Origin: a virus
Direction: 5' to 3' (one strand)
Length of the DNA: 38,554 nucleotides
Virus record (IMG/VR): IMGVR_UViG_3300025070_000092
Location: 1 to 38,554 of that record
This document shows, one piece after another, positions 16,956 to 26,132 of the stretch. Below the pieces are notes generated by a model. The model did no database searches. It saw only the letters and a program-made list of their open reading frames with translations, and was not told the DNA's origin. Positions within the stretch are counted from its first letter, which is position 1, and the number at the start of each line of letters is the position of its first letter. Made by a program: the position numbers and the translations under genes.

Positions 16956-19676
16956 TTAAAATCCAAATCTTTTAATTGCTGCTTCTCTATGTGGTCCCAT
17001 TCTACTTACTCCACTTAATGCAGAAGTACCAAAAGAATCTTCAGCATTTCTGTTTGCTGCAGGATTACCAGCTAAAACAGTTGTGTAAAGATCTTCTAGT
17101 GAAGCTCCTTGTGTAGACATACCAGCTTTAGCAAATCTATCTTTAAAGAAATTAAGGACAGGTCCACGTAATTGTTCTTCAAAAGTCATACCTGGAGTAA
17201 CACCGTAAGCATCTCTTTCAGGTCCACCAAATTGAATTAAACCACTGTAATTACCGCCTTCTCCACCAGCTTGGCCTGGATCATAAGTACCTCCAGTTTC
17301 AAAACCAATAATAGTTGCAAGGTCAATTGGATCTACTCCTAACTCTCCTGCTACTTCTTGTAATGCAGAACGTTGTCTAATGGCATCGCCACCCATACTA
17401 CCACGTGTCATTGATCTTAGCGTCATGCCATTATCAATACCAGCTGTAGAATTTATAGTATTACGTTTGGCTAATATATTACTAGAAAAGTGATGTGCAC
17501 TTGATTGTAACTTAGCTTGTGCTGGACTTAAGGAATCTAAAGTTTGTGTACTAAAAGTGTTTTCAATAATAGGATGATATTCACCTGATATACTGCTTTT
17601 TGCCTTCTGCATTTCATTGAAATATTCAGAGTAAGTAAGTCGTTTTTTATCAGGATTTGATTTGTTTATACTATCAACATTATTTATAAGGTTTATAGAA
17701 AATCTTGGTGTACCTGTTTGTTTATATGACTCAATTGTTATGTCTGTTGCTGCTTGTGTCTCTACACTATATGGATACTGTCTTACATCTGCTCCATATT
17801 TCTTTAAAGCAAAATCAGCTACTTCACGAAAGGCAACAGGATCCCCTTTTGGATTTTCAATGTTAGGATATACAATGTTGTTGTAAGCATCCTCTTTCTG
17901 ATAAAATATATTATTAACATCAGCATTTGGTAAGCCTCTTTCTGCTACTGCTTTGTAATACAATTCCTCAATATTATTTTTTGTAGCCAGCGGATCTCCA
18001 GTTGTACTTAAATCCGTGTCATGGTATTCTAATATTTTGGCTTCAATAAGAAAAGCTGTACCACTAATATCTCTAGATCCAGCATTTTTTGCTGCTTTTT
18101 TTGCAAGCTCAAGATAGCCCTTTTTAACAAGGTTATCTGGTTTACCAAATCTTTTCTCCTCAGCTGCTGCCATAAGTTTTATAGCTGCTTTTTTAACAGT
18201 AGGATGTTTAATACTATTATTAATAAACTCTGGGGTAAGTTTTGAATTATTATATTCAAAATTCATACGATCCGTATCTTCAATTTCTAGCTCAGCTTTA
18301 GCATTGTTTAGGAGGCTTGTTGCATATGCTGGTAGGGTAAACCCTGACTTGTTCGCGAGGTCAAGCAGTGTTCGTTCCGCAAGAATGGGATTATCCTTAA
18401 CAGCTGCAGTAATACTATCTTTATGAACGAAAAAATATTCGTTATATTGAGCTTTTCTAAATTTTAGATTTGCCTCATTAGCTTTGCGTATATTCTCGTT
18501 ACGCTTTGCTAGTTGTAGTTTAGTCTGTGCATACCTTAGGTGATTCTCATTTAATATGCTATATTTTTCTGGATTTTTATTATATTCTTTCATAGGCACT
18601 CCCATTATACGTGCTTGTGCCTCGCTTAACATTTCTATACTGTTTGTAGGATCAGCAGTCATCTTATGTGTACTTTCCCATGCGGATCCCATATCTTTAA
18701 GAACGCTTTCAAAGTCCCACGCTTCAGCTATATTTTCAGCAGTTCCAGATCGAAGAATCTTTAATTTACTTTCACCAATTTCCAGTGATTTTTTTAAACT
18801 TCTTTCTACTGAACTTTTTGCTAATGCATCTTTTACTTTTTCTAATTCTGCAGAGGAGGAACTTAAATAACCTTCAGCAGCATAATCTAAACCAAGTTTT
18901 TCAACAAAATTTTTATGTTCCGTATCAGTAACAATTCTATTTCTGATTGGGTCATTGTATGCTTCAACACCTGAAAATTTGTTACCAGCAGAATCTGTAT
19001 AAATACGGTCTGTGCCGTTAAATGCTTTAGCAAAAATTGCAATACCTTGATCTTTTATTAGTGTATTAGCATTAATTTGATTTACATTAAAGTTACGACC
19101 AGGATTAGAAAGATGACCTAATGTAGTCTGCCATCTTTCCTCCCCAGACAGCACCGCATTTTCTGTAACATCAGCATCAAAAGCAACTGTACCTTTTTTT
19201 ATACTATTTAAGTTATTGTAATACTGATCTAAACTCTCTCTTTCTTTACCAAGATTTTGTCCTTGAGCTTTTTTTGTATCTTCTTTAAGCTTTGCTACTT
19301 TTGCTTCCTCAATAAAGGACGCAGCCGTTTGACTAAGACTAGAAATAGACTCAAATATTGCATTCGATGCTTCACTATCAAACTTAGCTTGCTGTCGATC
19401 AATATTAGCTTGTTGAGACAACGCAGTTTGTTCGTTCTTTAAATTCTCAATTTCAATCTCACGATCTCTCTTAATACGGTCTTGTTCTAAAGCCGCATTT
19501 TCTTGCATTGCAGCACGATCTCTCGCTTGCTGTTCTTTTTCAGCTTGAAAATTCTGCTCCATCCCCCGAATTTTTCGGTCACTATCCCTTCGCATTTGGG
19601 TAATGCCTTCTTTAGATAGTTGAATGGGGTTAAATGGTTTTACCCTAGTAGAAGGTTGATACTTTATTCTTGCCAT
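16956..19676 (-). CDS. internal core protein (T7 gp15-like position) with C-terminal lytic transglycosylase-like domain
   Basis: A 906-aa protein with a long charged coiled-coil N-terminus (about 30-180), a helical middle part and a C-terminal peptidoglycan-cleaving domain from about 765. The motif IGFETGG places the likely catalytic Glu at residue 793, followed by GGNYSGLIQFGGPERDAYGV, as in SLT/lysozyme-like folds. The domain would make a hole in the cell wall for DNA entry. In T7 this activity is at the N-terminus of gp16, so the module has moved. A GGAG ribosome binding site precedes the ATG. Confidence 0.8.
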   Translation of the reverse strand: MARIKYQPSTRVKPFNPIQLSKEGITQMRRDSDRKIRGMEQNFQAEKEQQARDRAAMQENAALEQDRIKRDREIEIENLKNEQTALSQQANIDRQQAKFDSEASNAIFESISSLSQTAASFIEEAKVAKLKEDTKKAQGQNLGKERESLDQYYNNLNSIKKGTVAFDADVTENAVLSGEERWQTTLGHLSNPGRNFNVNQINANTLIKDQGIAIFAKAFNGTDRIYTDSAGNKFSGVEAYNDPIRNRIVTDTEHKNFVEKLGLDYAAEGYLSSSSAELEKVKDALAKSSVERSLKKSLEIGESKLKILRSGTAENIAEAWDFESVLKDMGSAWESTHKMTADPTNSIEMLSEAQARIMGVPMKEYNKNPEKYSILNENHLRYAQTKLQLAKRNENIRKANEANLKFRKAQYNEYFFVHKDSITAAVKDNPILAERTLLDLANKSGFTLPAYATSLLNNAKAELEIEDTDRMNFEYNNSKLTPEFINNSIKHPTVKKAAIKLMAAAEEKRFGKPDNLVKKGYLELAKKAAKNAGSRDISGTAFLIEAKILEYHDTDLSTTGDPLATKNNIEELYYKAVAERGLPNADVNNIFYQKEDAYNNIVYPNIENPKGDPVAFREVADFALKKYGADVRQYPYSVETQAATDITIESYKQTGTPRFSINLINNVDSINKSNPDKKRLTYSEYFNEMQKAKSSISGEYHPIIENTFSTQTLDSLSPAQAKLQSSAHHFSSNILAKRNTINSTAGIDNGMTLRSMTRGSMGGDAIRQRSALQEVAGELGVDPIDLATIIGFETGGTYDPGQAGGEGGNYSGLIQFGGPERDAYGVTPGMTFEEQLRGPVLNFFKDRFAKAGMSTQGASLEDLYTTVLAGNPAANRNAEDSFGTSALSGVSRMGPHREAAIKRFGF

Positions 19677-19678
19677 TA

Positions 19679-21220
19679 TTATGATGCTCCAAATAATTTA
19701 CCTAGACCAGGTGTTGATGCTCCTTGTGCCACTCCTTGAGCAATAGGTGCAAAAACACTTTGCATTGCTGGAGATGGAACGAAACCAGGAATAGCTTTTT
19801 GACTTTTTAAAAAGATGTGTTCAGGTGGTTCCATAGGTTTTGGATCATAAGGAAGTCTTTCAGGTTTTATCATCATACCAGCTTCAGTATTAAGATCAGC
19901 ATATTGTTTCTGAAGACCAATGTTTTGAATATTTAATTCCGATTGACTTTTAGCACTTTCGTAATTAGCATCAATCATTTGTAGGTTTTGGCTGTAATCT
20001 CTGTTAGCACTATTGATTGCATTAGTAATTGATTCAGTCTGTAAAAGAGCCCTTCCTCTTGCTAATTCTTTTGTGCTAGCAATCCTTTGTAAATTAATAC
20101 CAGTATCTGTTTCTGCTCCTTCAAGAGTACTACGAATTTGTCGTAAATTACGACGAGTATCTCTTTCAGCACCACTAACAGCAGTATCAATTCTTTGTAA
20201 ATTAAGACCAACACCTGTTTTAGCAAGACTCATCTCGGCATTAAGTTCAGCTAATTGAATACCAGCTTGCTTACGCTTACCAGATAAATCAGAAGATAAT
20301 GCCATAAGACTACGTTGAAGTTGTGCCCTACTAGCTTGTTTAGATTTAGCGGTAGATTTACCAGCTTGACCTAAAGAAGCTCTACCTTCAGCAAGCAAAC
20401 CTTCTACCATAGCAGATTCTTTTTGAATATTACTTTGAGAAGTTAATTGCTCAATAGTATTTTCAATAGATGCAGTACCAGTCTGTTGACGACTACGAAT
20501 ACCTTGTAGTTGTGTATATTGTTCTTGTCTATTTATATTTTGTTCAGCATAAGTTTGCTTTAAACCAGACAGCTGTTCTTTGCTACTAAAACGTGCTTGA
20601 TTAGAAGCTTGTTTTAAACTAGATATCTGTGATTCACTACTAAAACGTGCCTCAGCCTGACTTGCTTGTAAATCTAATCTAACACCTTGGGCGTTTAGAT
20701 TTTGCTGTTGTAGTTCATCTTGTAAAGCTACCTTTGAATCTGTAATTGAAAATTGTTTTTGTAAGAAAGCATCATTTAAAGCACGTTCTTCTGATTCAAT
20801 TGCAAGAGCAGCATCTTGAGAATTCAAACCTAATTGAGCAGAACCAAGTGCTTGGCTCTTTTCAAACTGTTTCATTTCTGCATCAAATTTATAATCCTGA
20901 ATCTCTTTACCACGTTCCCAATTAGACATTGCGACTTCTTGATTAAAGTCGCGCATCGCATAATAATTTGCTTCACTATTTTCATCAACTTCTTTATTGT
21001 ATCTGTTAGTAGCTGCAGCTACTCTTTTGTTATGTCTTTTTTGTGATCTTCTATTGTTTTTGGCGGTAGTGTTATTTTTAGATGCTTGAACACCACCCGC
21101 AATGCCGCTACCAATAGAAGCTACTGCAGCGATTCCTGCCAAAACGCCTACTATATTCATTTCTAAACCAGAGACAGCAAGCTGTTCATCTAGAAGATGA
21201 CTACCTTTTGGATCAAACAT
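19679..21220 (-). CDS. internal core/ejection protein (T7 gp14-like position)
   Basis: A 513-aa protein with one hydrophobic Gly/Ala-rich segment (residues 22-44), then a long helical, Gln/Ser/Ala-rich region and a Pro-rich C-terminus. Internal repeats are visible: ARFSSESQISSLKQ (191-204) and ARFSSKEQLSGLKQ (209-222), and NLQRI/NLRQI units at about 330-385. T7 gp14 (196 aa) is much shorter but also has one membrane segment and forms the outer-membrane channel during ejection; assignment is by position and shape. A GGAGG ribosome binding site lies in the last codons of the previous gene. A second possible start is M21, just before the membrane segment. Confidence 0.72.
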   Translation of the reverse strand: MFDPKGSHLLDEQLAVSGLEMNIVGVLAGIAAVASIGSGIAGGVQASKNNTTAKNNRRSQKRHNKRVAAATNRYNKEVDENSEANYYAMRDFNQEVAMSNWERGKEIQDYKFDAEMKQFEKSQALGSAQLGLNSQDAALAIESEERALNDAFLQKQFSITDSKVALQDELQQQNLNAQGVRLDLQASQAEARFSSESQISSLKQASNQARFSSKEQLSGLKQTYAEQNINRQEQYTQLQGIRSRQQTGTASIENTIEQLTSQSNIQKESAMVEGLLAEGRASLGQAGKSTAKSKQASRAQLQRSLMALSSDLSGKRKQAGIQLAELNAEMSLAKTGVGLNLQRIDTAVSGAERDTRRNLRQIRSTLEGAETDTGINLQRIASTKELARGRALLQTESITNAINSANRDYSQNLQMIDANYESAKSQSELNIQNIGLQKQYADLNTEAGMMIKPERLPYDPKPMEPPEHIFLKSQKAIPGFVPSPAMQSVFAPIAQGVAQGASTPGLGKLFGAS

Positions 21221-21222
21221 AT

Positions 21223-23760
21223 TTAAGCCCTCCTATAGAAACGTGGTGAATAGTTGCCTTCCCACGTCATTGACACCAACGACACAGGGTATGGAAAATT
21301 ACTTGTCACTTTTAATTCAAAATTAGTATTACGTTGATGGATTGGTATAGTGAAAAGATGTTCAGATGTAATAGGACTACTATCTGCTTTATAGATATTA
21401 GCGTCTGTTACATATTCTACGTTCTTCCACTCATCAGATCCATCTGCTTTTACTTTGAATAGCATTGGACCTGTCCTACCTATAGAGAATGTTACTCTAG
21501 AAATAGTTAATGTAGCTGTATAATCAGAGGTATTAGGATCTTGTTTATAGTATAATTTAGGTAGTGTTGTTTCAAAGTCATAGTTATAACCTACAACAAT
21601 ACCATCAGCATAACTAGAATAGTCACCTTTAACTTCAAAGTAGTGATAACCTGTACCAATCTCTGTACGTTCTGTTGCCTCTAGATAAAAACCAGCATCA
21701 GCATCTACTTCTGCAGTTGTACCTACATCTGCTATTGGAACAGTAAGAAGCATTACACCTTTAATATTTTGAAAGGGTGTATAAGGTACATAGATTTTAG
21801 TTACTTCATTCGTTGAATCATACACCACCGCATTGACACCTACAGCAGGCTGTACGGGCCTTGTAGCCATGTCTAGGCATGAATTACCAGTAATGGTATT
21901 TGCGCCTGCTACAGAGCTTCCTGTGGGTATCTCATCAAGTACGATCTTACCCAGTGTATACTCATCTTCTTGTTGTGATACAATGAATACAGAATCATTA
22001 ATGATATCTGTTGCTTGGATAGTACCAGGTAGTTGCCACTTTGTCCATGCTTGAAATAAATTTTGCTCTCCACTATTAAAATACCTGAAAATATAAAGAT
22101 AAGATGTAGAAGTATCTACCAGCATAATAACAGAGTTTTGTGGACTAACTGTTAGACTATCAATACTTTCTGGAATCCATTCAATAACAATCTTACTAAT
22201 GTCAATTACATTTGGACCTTGATCAACATCACGTAATTCCATAGTAAATAGTTTACTATATCCAGGTACCTTAGTAATAAATGCTGCTGTACTACCTACA
22301 TCAACAGGTGCTATATCAGTATTTACCTCATAGTTTGATAGATCTTTAATAACTGATGTAGTAGGTGTTAAGATGTTAGAGTCAGAAGCATATACTTGAA
22401 ACTGCTGTCGTGCACTGAATAAAAGTAAACCTTGTGGAGAAGGTAACACATCAGACAATGTAACAGGACGGATACTAGCTACATTTAAATCAATAGGATC
22501 TGATGCAGTTTGTACAGTAGCAGACTTTACAAAGAAGTTAAATGAATCATTTGCTCTACCAAAAAATACATTATCTTCAGATAACAAACCAAATCTATTA
22601 CTATAGAAGAAAGTAGATTGGATAGGAAATCCAATGAAAGATGGAATAGGACTTGTCACATCATCACCAGTTTCTCTAGCAGTATAAGTAAGAGGACCGA
22701 ATGTAAATGTAGTAGGACCAGTATTTGCTAACTGGTGTGGCATGGTAGATGCATTAAGACCAGGTGAGGCATTACGTGATACAGTTTCTTGCCAATAACC
22801 TCTACCTTTTACACCATCAAAAGCTACAAACTTTACATAATAATCATCTTCGGCAGATGCACTATTTAAAATTTGTACATTGTGATCGTGAAAAGATTCA
22901 ACAGGTAGACTAGATATACTTGTTACTGAATCTTGAAATGCTTCAAGTGATGTGTTAGTAGGACCACCTTTAGCATCAATAGTAAATGCTACTGGTGTAC
23001 CAGATGGTGCACTATAATCAGTTACAACTTGGTTACTACCATTAGTACGTTTAATAACAAGACTAGTAGTGTATCCTTCAAGATACCACGAACCTGCAAA
23101 TGCTGCATTACCTGCTGAATGTTGTGCTTCAATACCAGCTTTAATTGAATCAACAAGATGGTGTGAAGTATTAACATTACCAGAATCAAACAACAACATG
23201 TCATCATATGTTGTAGAATTCTGAGCCGTTGCTGTAAATGTTACATTTTGAATAGTTGCCGAATAAACGTAAGAAGCAAGGAGTGATTTTAAATGTAACG
23301 TAGCTACTGAATCTGAGACAAACGTGCCATTAGGTTGCATAGCAGTTGTAACAGTTTTATTTGTAATAACTGTAACGTCCTGTACACTACGGAAGTGATA
23401 ATCTTTCTGTGTAGTACCAGTTAGATATGAAGCTGCATTGTTAGTTACAGTACAAAAGGTACCATCAGTTGTAGTCCAGATATAAATGTTAGAACCTTTA
23501 ATAGCACCAACATAAGAACCAGCGGCATCACGTTCAATAAAGAACCAAATAGCACCATCTAATTCAGCTTTAGTAAATGCAGTACCATTAGCTTTCTTTA
23601 ATACATTTGTATGTTGCATCCCTGGTCTTTTAAGTAGACCAAAGGTAGGATCAGGGTAACCGTTAATGCATTCAGTTACTTGTCCTAATAATTTTTTGTC
23701 ATCATTTTGGCGAGACACACCACCAAGAAAATTTGGTACTAGTTGTGTTACTGCTGGCAT
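21223..23760 (-). CDS. tail tubular protein B (T7 gp12-like nozzle protein)
   Basis: An 845-aa beta-rich protein compared with 794 aa in T7 gp12. The N-terminal pattern GGVSRQNDDKKLLGQVTECI followed by NGYPDPTFGLLKRPG corresponds to the conserved GVSxQ...GQ...NG...GLxKRP start of gp12 nozzle proteins. It forms the lower part of the short tail and holds the DNA channel closed until adsorption. The start overlaps the stop of tail tube A (TAATG). Confidence 0.92.
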   Translation of the reverse strand: MPAVTQLVPNFLGGVSRQNDDKKLLGQVTECINGYPDPTFGLLKRPGMQHTNVLKKANGTAFTKAELDGAIWFFIERDAAGSYVGAIKGSNIYIWTTTDGTFCTVTNNAASYLTGTTQKDYHFRSVQDVTVITNKTVTTAMQPNGTFVSDSVATLHLKSLLASYVYSATIQNVTFTATAQNSTTYDDMLLFDSGNVNTSHHLVDSIKAGIEAQHSAGNAAFAGSWYLEGYTTSLVIKRTNGSNQVVTDYSAPSGTPVAFTIDAKGGPTNTSLEAFQDSVTSISSLPVESFHDHNVQILNSASAEDDYYVKFVAFDGVKGRGYWQETVSRNASPGLNASTMPHQLANTGPTTFTFGPLTYTARETGDDVTSPIPSFIGFPIQSTFFYSNRFGLLSEDNVFFGRANDSFNFFVKSATVQTASDPIDLNVASIRPVTLSDVLPSPQGLLLFSARQQFQVYASDSNILTPTTSVIKDLSNYEVNTDIAPVDVGSTAAFITKVPGYSKLFTMELRDVDQGPNVIDISKIVIEWIPESIDSLTVSPQNSVIMLVDTSTSYLYIFRYFNSGEQNLFQAWTKWQLPGTIQATDIINDSVFIVSQQEDEYTLGKIVLDEIPTGSSVAGANTITGNSCLDMATRPVQPAVGVNAVVYDSTNEVTKIYVPYTPFQNIKGVMLLTVPIADVGTTAEVDADAGFYLEATERTEIGTGYHYFEVKGDYSSYADGIVVGYNYDFETTLPKLYYKQDPNTSDYTATLTISRVTFSIGRTGPMLFKVKADGSDEWKNVEYVTDANIYKADSSPITSEHLFTIPIHQRNTNFELKVTSNFPYPVSLVSMTWEGNYSPRFYRRA

Positions 23761-24644
23761 TAGCGCATCAAAGTATGGAACGGTTGGTAGCTTTGATAGA
23801 AGTTCTTACCTTTAGGACTACCAAAGAATGTATAGTCTCCTTGGTTACACTCATATTCTAAAGCTGTAGAACGAGCGAGAGCTTCCTTCTGTTGTAGCAT
23901 TTGGTATTGATTAGGATCACCAATAATTCTACTAGAGACAATAGCAGCAGCTTTAGCAATAATAAATGCTTGGATAGTAGTAGGAATACTAGTCCAATCA
24001 AAGTACCAAATAACATCAACGTATAGTTTTTCGTCTGTCCACACAAATGAATGAGCAGTCTTATCGTAAAGTTTTCCTTCACGATTAACACTATCTCTAT
24101 CCATGTTTTGTGTATAGGTAGGATTCAAATCCATCTGAAGCATGTTATTAGGAATAACTACTTCATTGTTTGAATCTGGTGTAATTGGATAGTCGTATTC
24201 TTTATTGAAAGACCATCCTTCTGATTGTATTTCGCGTGACACTTCTCTTAGGGTGTTGAGTGCAATCGCAACGTCCGGGTTGGTTTGTGATTCAACTCTA
24301 CTTTTAACAATTGATTGTGTCAAGATTTGACTACTAACAGTCTGTGAAATATTGATAGTATAAGTATATGTAACAGGGTCTGTAGCTGGGGATACCTCTA
24401 CACCTGCGACGGCAATAGATGTACCAACAGTTACATTGGGACCACCAATATAGGTACCGACTGGGATGTCAGCTGTTGTAGTAGTTAGAGTAGTACCGGA
24501 AATAGAACCAGTAAATTTAGAAACTTCATTTAGTATAAAAGTTTCATCGCTTGTTAGTGTTGTTACAGGAGCCTGACCAACTGACGCCAGGATCTGATTA
24601 ACAGCTTGTAGCTCAGTGTTGGAGCCAGTAGTAGGGAAGGCCAT
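23760..24644 (-). CDS. tail tubular protein A (T7 gp11-like adaptor) with an inserted beta-rich segment
   Basis: Start placed at the ATG at 24644 (MAFPTTGSN), not the in-frame codon at 24662, which lies almost on the terminator. The protein is 294 aa against 196 aa in T7 gp11. Its start (ELQAVNQILASVGQAPVTTL) and its second half (LREVSREIQSEGWSFN, YECNQGDYTFF) match gp11, but about 85 residues between about 40 and 125 (rich in Thr, Val, Gly, for example SISGTTLTTTTADIPVGTYI) have no counterpart in T7. Gp11 forms the ring joining the portal to the nozzle and fibres, so the insertion may form an external domain on this ring. Confidence 0.9.
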   Translation of the reverse strand: MAFPTTGSNTELQAVNQILASVGQAPVTTLTSDETFILNEVSKFTGSISGTTLTTTTADIPVGTYIGGPNVTVGTSIAVAGVEVSPATDPVTYTYTINISQTVSSQILTQSIVKSRVESQTNPDVAIALNTLREVSREIQSEGWSFNKEYDYPITPDSNNEVVIPNNMLQMDLNPTYTQNMDRDSVNREGKLYDKTAHSFVWTDEKLYVDVIWYFDWTSIPTTIQAFIIAKAAAIVSSRIIGDPNQYQMLQQKEALARSTALEYECNQGDYTFFGSPKGKNFYQSYQPFHTLMR

Positions 24645-24670
24645 AATGAGTATTATTCTCAATAAAGAAT

Positions 24671-24700
24671 TAAAAAAAAGGAGCCCCCGAAAGGACTCCC
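24671..24700 (-). terminator. rho-independent terminator after the capsid gene
   Basis: On the minus strand GGAGTCC pairs with GGGCTCC (one G-U) around a TTTCG-type loop, followed by eight or more T residues (24672-24679). It lies 14 nt after the capsid stop codon. T7 has its main late terminator at the same place, after gene 10, which leaves capsid mRNA in excess over the tail genes. Confidence 0.88.
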
Positions 24701-24713
24701 ATGTATATAAAAA

Positions 24714-25850
24714 TCAGAATGCAGAAGGAGCAGTAGCACCAACATACAGTTCGACAGCAGCAGCAGGGTTCAGATAATCTGCACCACAGGCAAGCCGCCC
24801 GAGCATCACGTCACCTTGGTAAACCACGGATACGTCTCCACTGGTGACTTGCACCTGTGGACCAATTGCTTCGACCATACCGGCTGCTTCCTTCTGGAAG
24901 ATCAAACCGCAGGACTTAGCGCCGACTTCAGCAGCAGTACCATAATCATTGTTGATACCAGCAGTAGCGTCACCGGCATCTTCCATAGTTTCACCCACGA
25001 AAGAACCAGTGTTACCAGGATCGGTTACACCAGTTGTACCGCCGTAAGCAGTACCATACTTACCCAGGAACGGAATGTTCATGGACTTGTAGATCTTGAT
25101 ACCAGCAATATCGATGATACCTTGACCGGACTGCAGAGCAGTGCCCTGAGAGTCACGGTTCACCAGGCCGTTGGAACCAACAGCTTGGATCAGTTCATAG
25201 TATTGACGTGGGTTCAGGACGGCAACACGGCCATCACCTGATACACCCTTCTCGTCAAGAGCAGCAGCTGCATCATAGAATGCAGACACCAGGTTAGCAG
25301 CAACATATGCATCAGAGTCATTGGTGGTAGAACCTACACGGATCTGTGTACCACCTGGCTCAACATAGTTAGTTGCAGTAATAGGTGACGCCTTACGTGC
25401 ACCACGTGCAACAGCACGGAATGCAAGACGGTCATACTTCTCTGCCAATGCATAACCGATCTTACGTGAGATCTCGCTGCGCAGGTCATAATGAGAAAGT
25501 ACCTCGTCCAATTCATAGACGAAAGCAGAGCTGATCAACAGGTCATCAATTGTGATCGTCTTTTCAGACACTGGAGGTGCACCATTGGAATCACCCAAAA
25601 TGCTGTTACCAGGAGTGTGGAACTCCGACTTGGTACGACCAGTGAAGATGAACTGCAATGATTTGCCGTTCTTAAGTGTACGCTTCATGATCAAGTCACG
25701 AGCGATTGTGTTATTCTGGAAGCCTTTGAACATCTCGCCACTGAACAACTTAAGGTACAGTGCGCGTTTTTCAGAAGTATTAGCCGCCGCCAGATTATTA
25801 GCACCCAGCTGAGTTAGCTGAGCAGGGTTTACAGTAGATTGAAAAGCCAT
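24714..25850 (-). CDS. major capsid protein (T7 gp10-like)
   Basis: A 378-aa protein at the T7 gp10 position, after portal and scaffold and before tail tube A. Features include the N-terminal arm, MKRTLKNGKSLQFIFTGRTK, ALAEKYDRLAFRAVARGAR, and a Gly-rich C-terminal half, as in HK97-fold capsid proteins of cyanopodoviruses. It forms the icosahedral shell. Codon use looks more GC-rich than in the core protein genes, as for a highly expressed gene. No Shine-Dalgarno sequence precedes the ATG, only CTCTCTTTAAAAAAA, while the leader is unusually rich in hairpins. A strong terminator follows. Confidence 0.92.
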   Translation of the reverse strand: MAFQSTVNPAQLTQLGANNLAAANTSEKRALYLKLFSGEMFKGFQNNTIARDLIMKRTLKNGKSLQFIFTGRTKSEFHTPGNSILGDSNGAPPVSEKTITIDDLLISSAFVYELDEVLSHYDLRSEISRKIGYALAEKYDRLAFRAVARGARKASPITATNYVEPGGTQIRVGSTTNDSDAYVAANLVSAFYDAAAALDEKGVSGDGRVAVLNPRQYYELIQAVGSNGLVNRDSQGTALQSGQGIIDIAGIKIYKSMNIPFLGKYGTAYGGTTGVTDPGNTGSFVGETMEDAGDATAGINNDYGTAAEVGAKSCGLIFQKEAAGMVEAIGPQVQVTSGDVSVVYQGDVMLGRLACGADYLNPAAAVELYVGATAPSAF

Positions 25851-26000
25851 TTTTTTTAAAGAGAGTTATTTTCGACTCTCTGAACGTTCAGAGTTATTTA
25901 GTTGTATATGTGTGGTCTGTCCCACCGTCTAGACGGCAAAGGGTATCCGCGTACGGGCCAATGCCAATAGTAAAGAGGGGACTCGAACCCCTCTGTAAGC
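25851..26000 (-). promoter_or_regulatory. structured leader of the capsid gene
   Basis: Between a terminator-like hairpin (25974-25994) and the capsid ATG lie a perfect palindrome CCGTCTAGACGG (25925-25936), a perfect 16-nt palindrome CTCTGAACGTTCAGAG (25878-25893) and an inverted repeat GAGAGT/ACTCTC (25861-25880). The last two share bases, so only one can form at a time. A 10-bp direct repeat (AGAGTTATTT at 25862-25871 and 25890-25899) overlaps them. There is no obvious promoter or Shine-Dalgarno sequence. The structures may protect, process or control capsid mRNA. Confidence 0.5.
25974..25994 (-). terminator. tRNA T-arm-like hairpin, possible terminator
   Basis: On the minus strand AGAGGGG-TTCGAGT-CCCCTCT forms a perfect 7-bp stem with a 7-nt loop followed by TTACTATT. 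The loop is exactly that of a tRNA T-arm (TTCGAGT). No matching D-arm, anticodon arm or acceptor strand is found around it, so this is not a tRNA gene. It may be a terminator for the psbA message or a leftover of tRNA recombination. Confidence 0.45.
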
Positions 26001-26060
26001 CTATTTCTTATTTACAGTTTTGTTGTACTTGTTGCCGCGATAAGTGAGAGTAACAGTCAT
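26001..26060 (-). CDS. 19-aa ORF resembling the start of DUF4278 proteins
   Basis: ATG to TAG encoding MTVTLTYRGNKYNKTVNKK, between psbA and the T-arm-like hairpin. The (L)TYRG-x-x-Y pattern is that of the cyanobacterial DUF4278 N-terminus (LTYRGVSY). It is far shorter than that family and has only a weak ribosome binding site, so it may be a remnant or a true micropeptide. Confidence 0.4.
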   Translation of the reverse strand: MTVTLTYRGNKYNKTVNKK

Positions 26061-26132
26061 TGTTAAATCCAATTACCTAGCCCCCGTTCCATGACTAGGC
26101 GGCATGCGTCCTAACGGATGAACGTAAGTACA

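Noticed and set aside
24644-24662. Start of tail tube A at 24662
   Set aside because: It falls only 9 nt from the T run of the capsid terminator and adds residues with no match to gp11.
24816-25241. 141-aa plus-strand open frame
   Set aside because: Antisense to the capsid gene; explained by its codon use.
25974-26060. tRNA gene (a CTGTAAA stretch upstream looks like a tRNA-Tyr anticodon loop before the T-arm)
   Set aside because: Anticodon stem, D-arm and acceptor strands do not pair; the CTGTAAA is part of the 19-aa reading frame.
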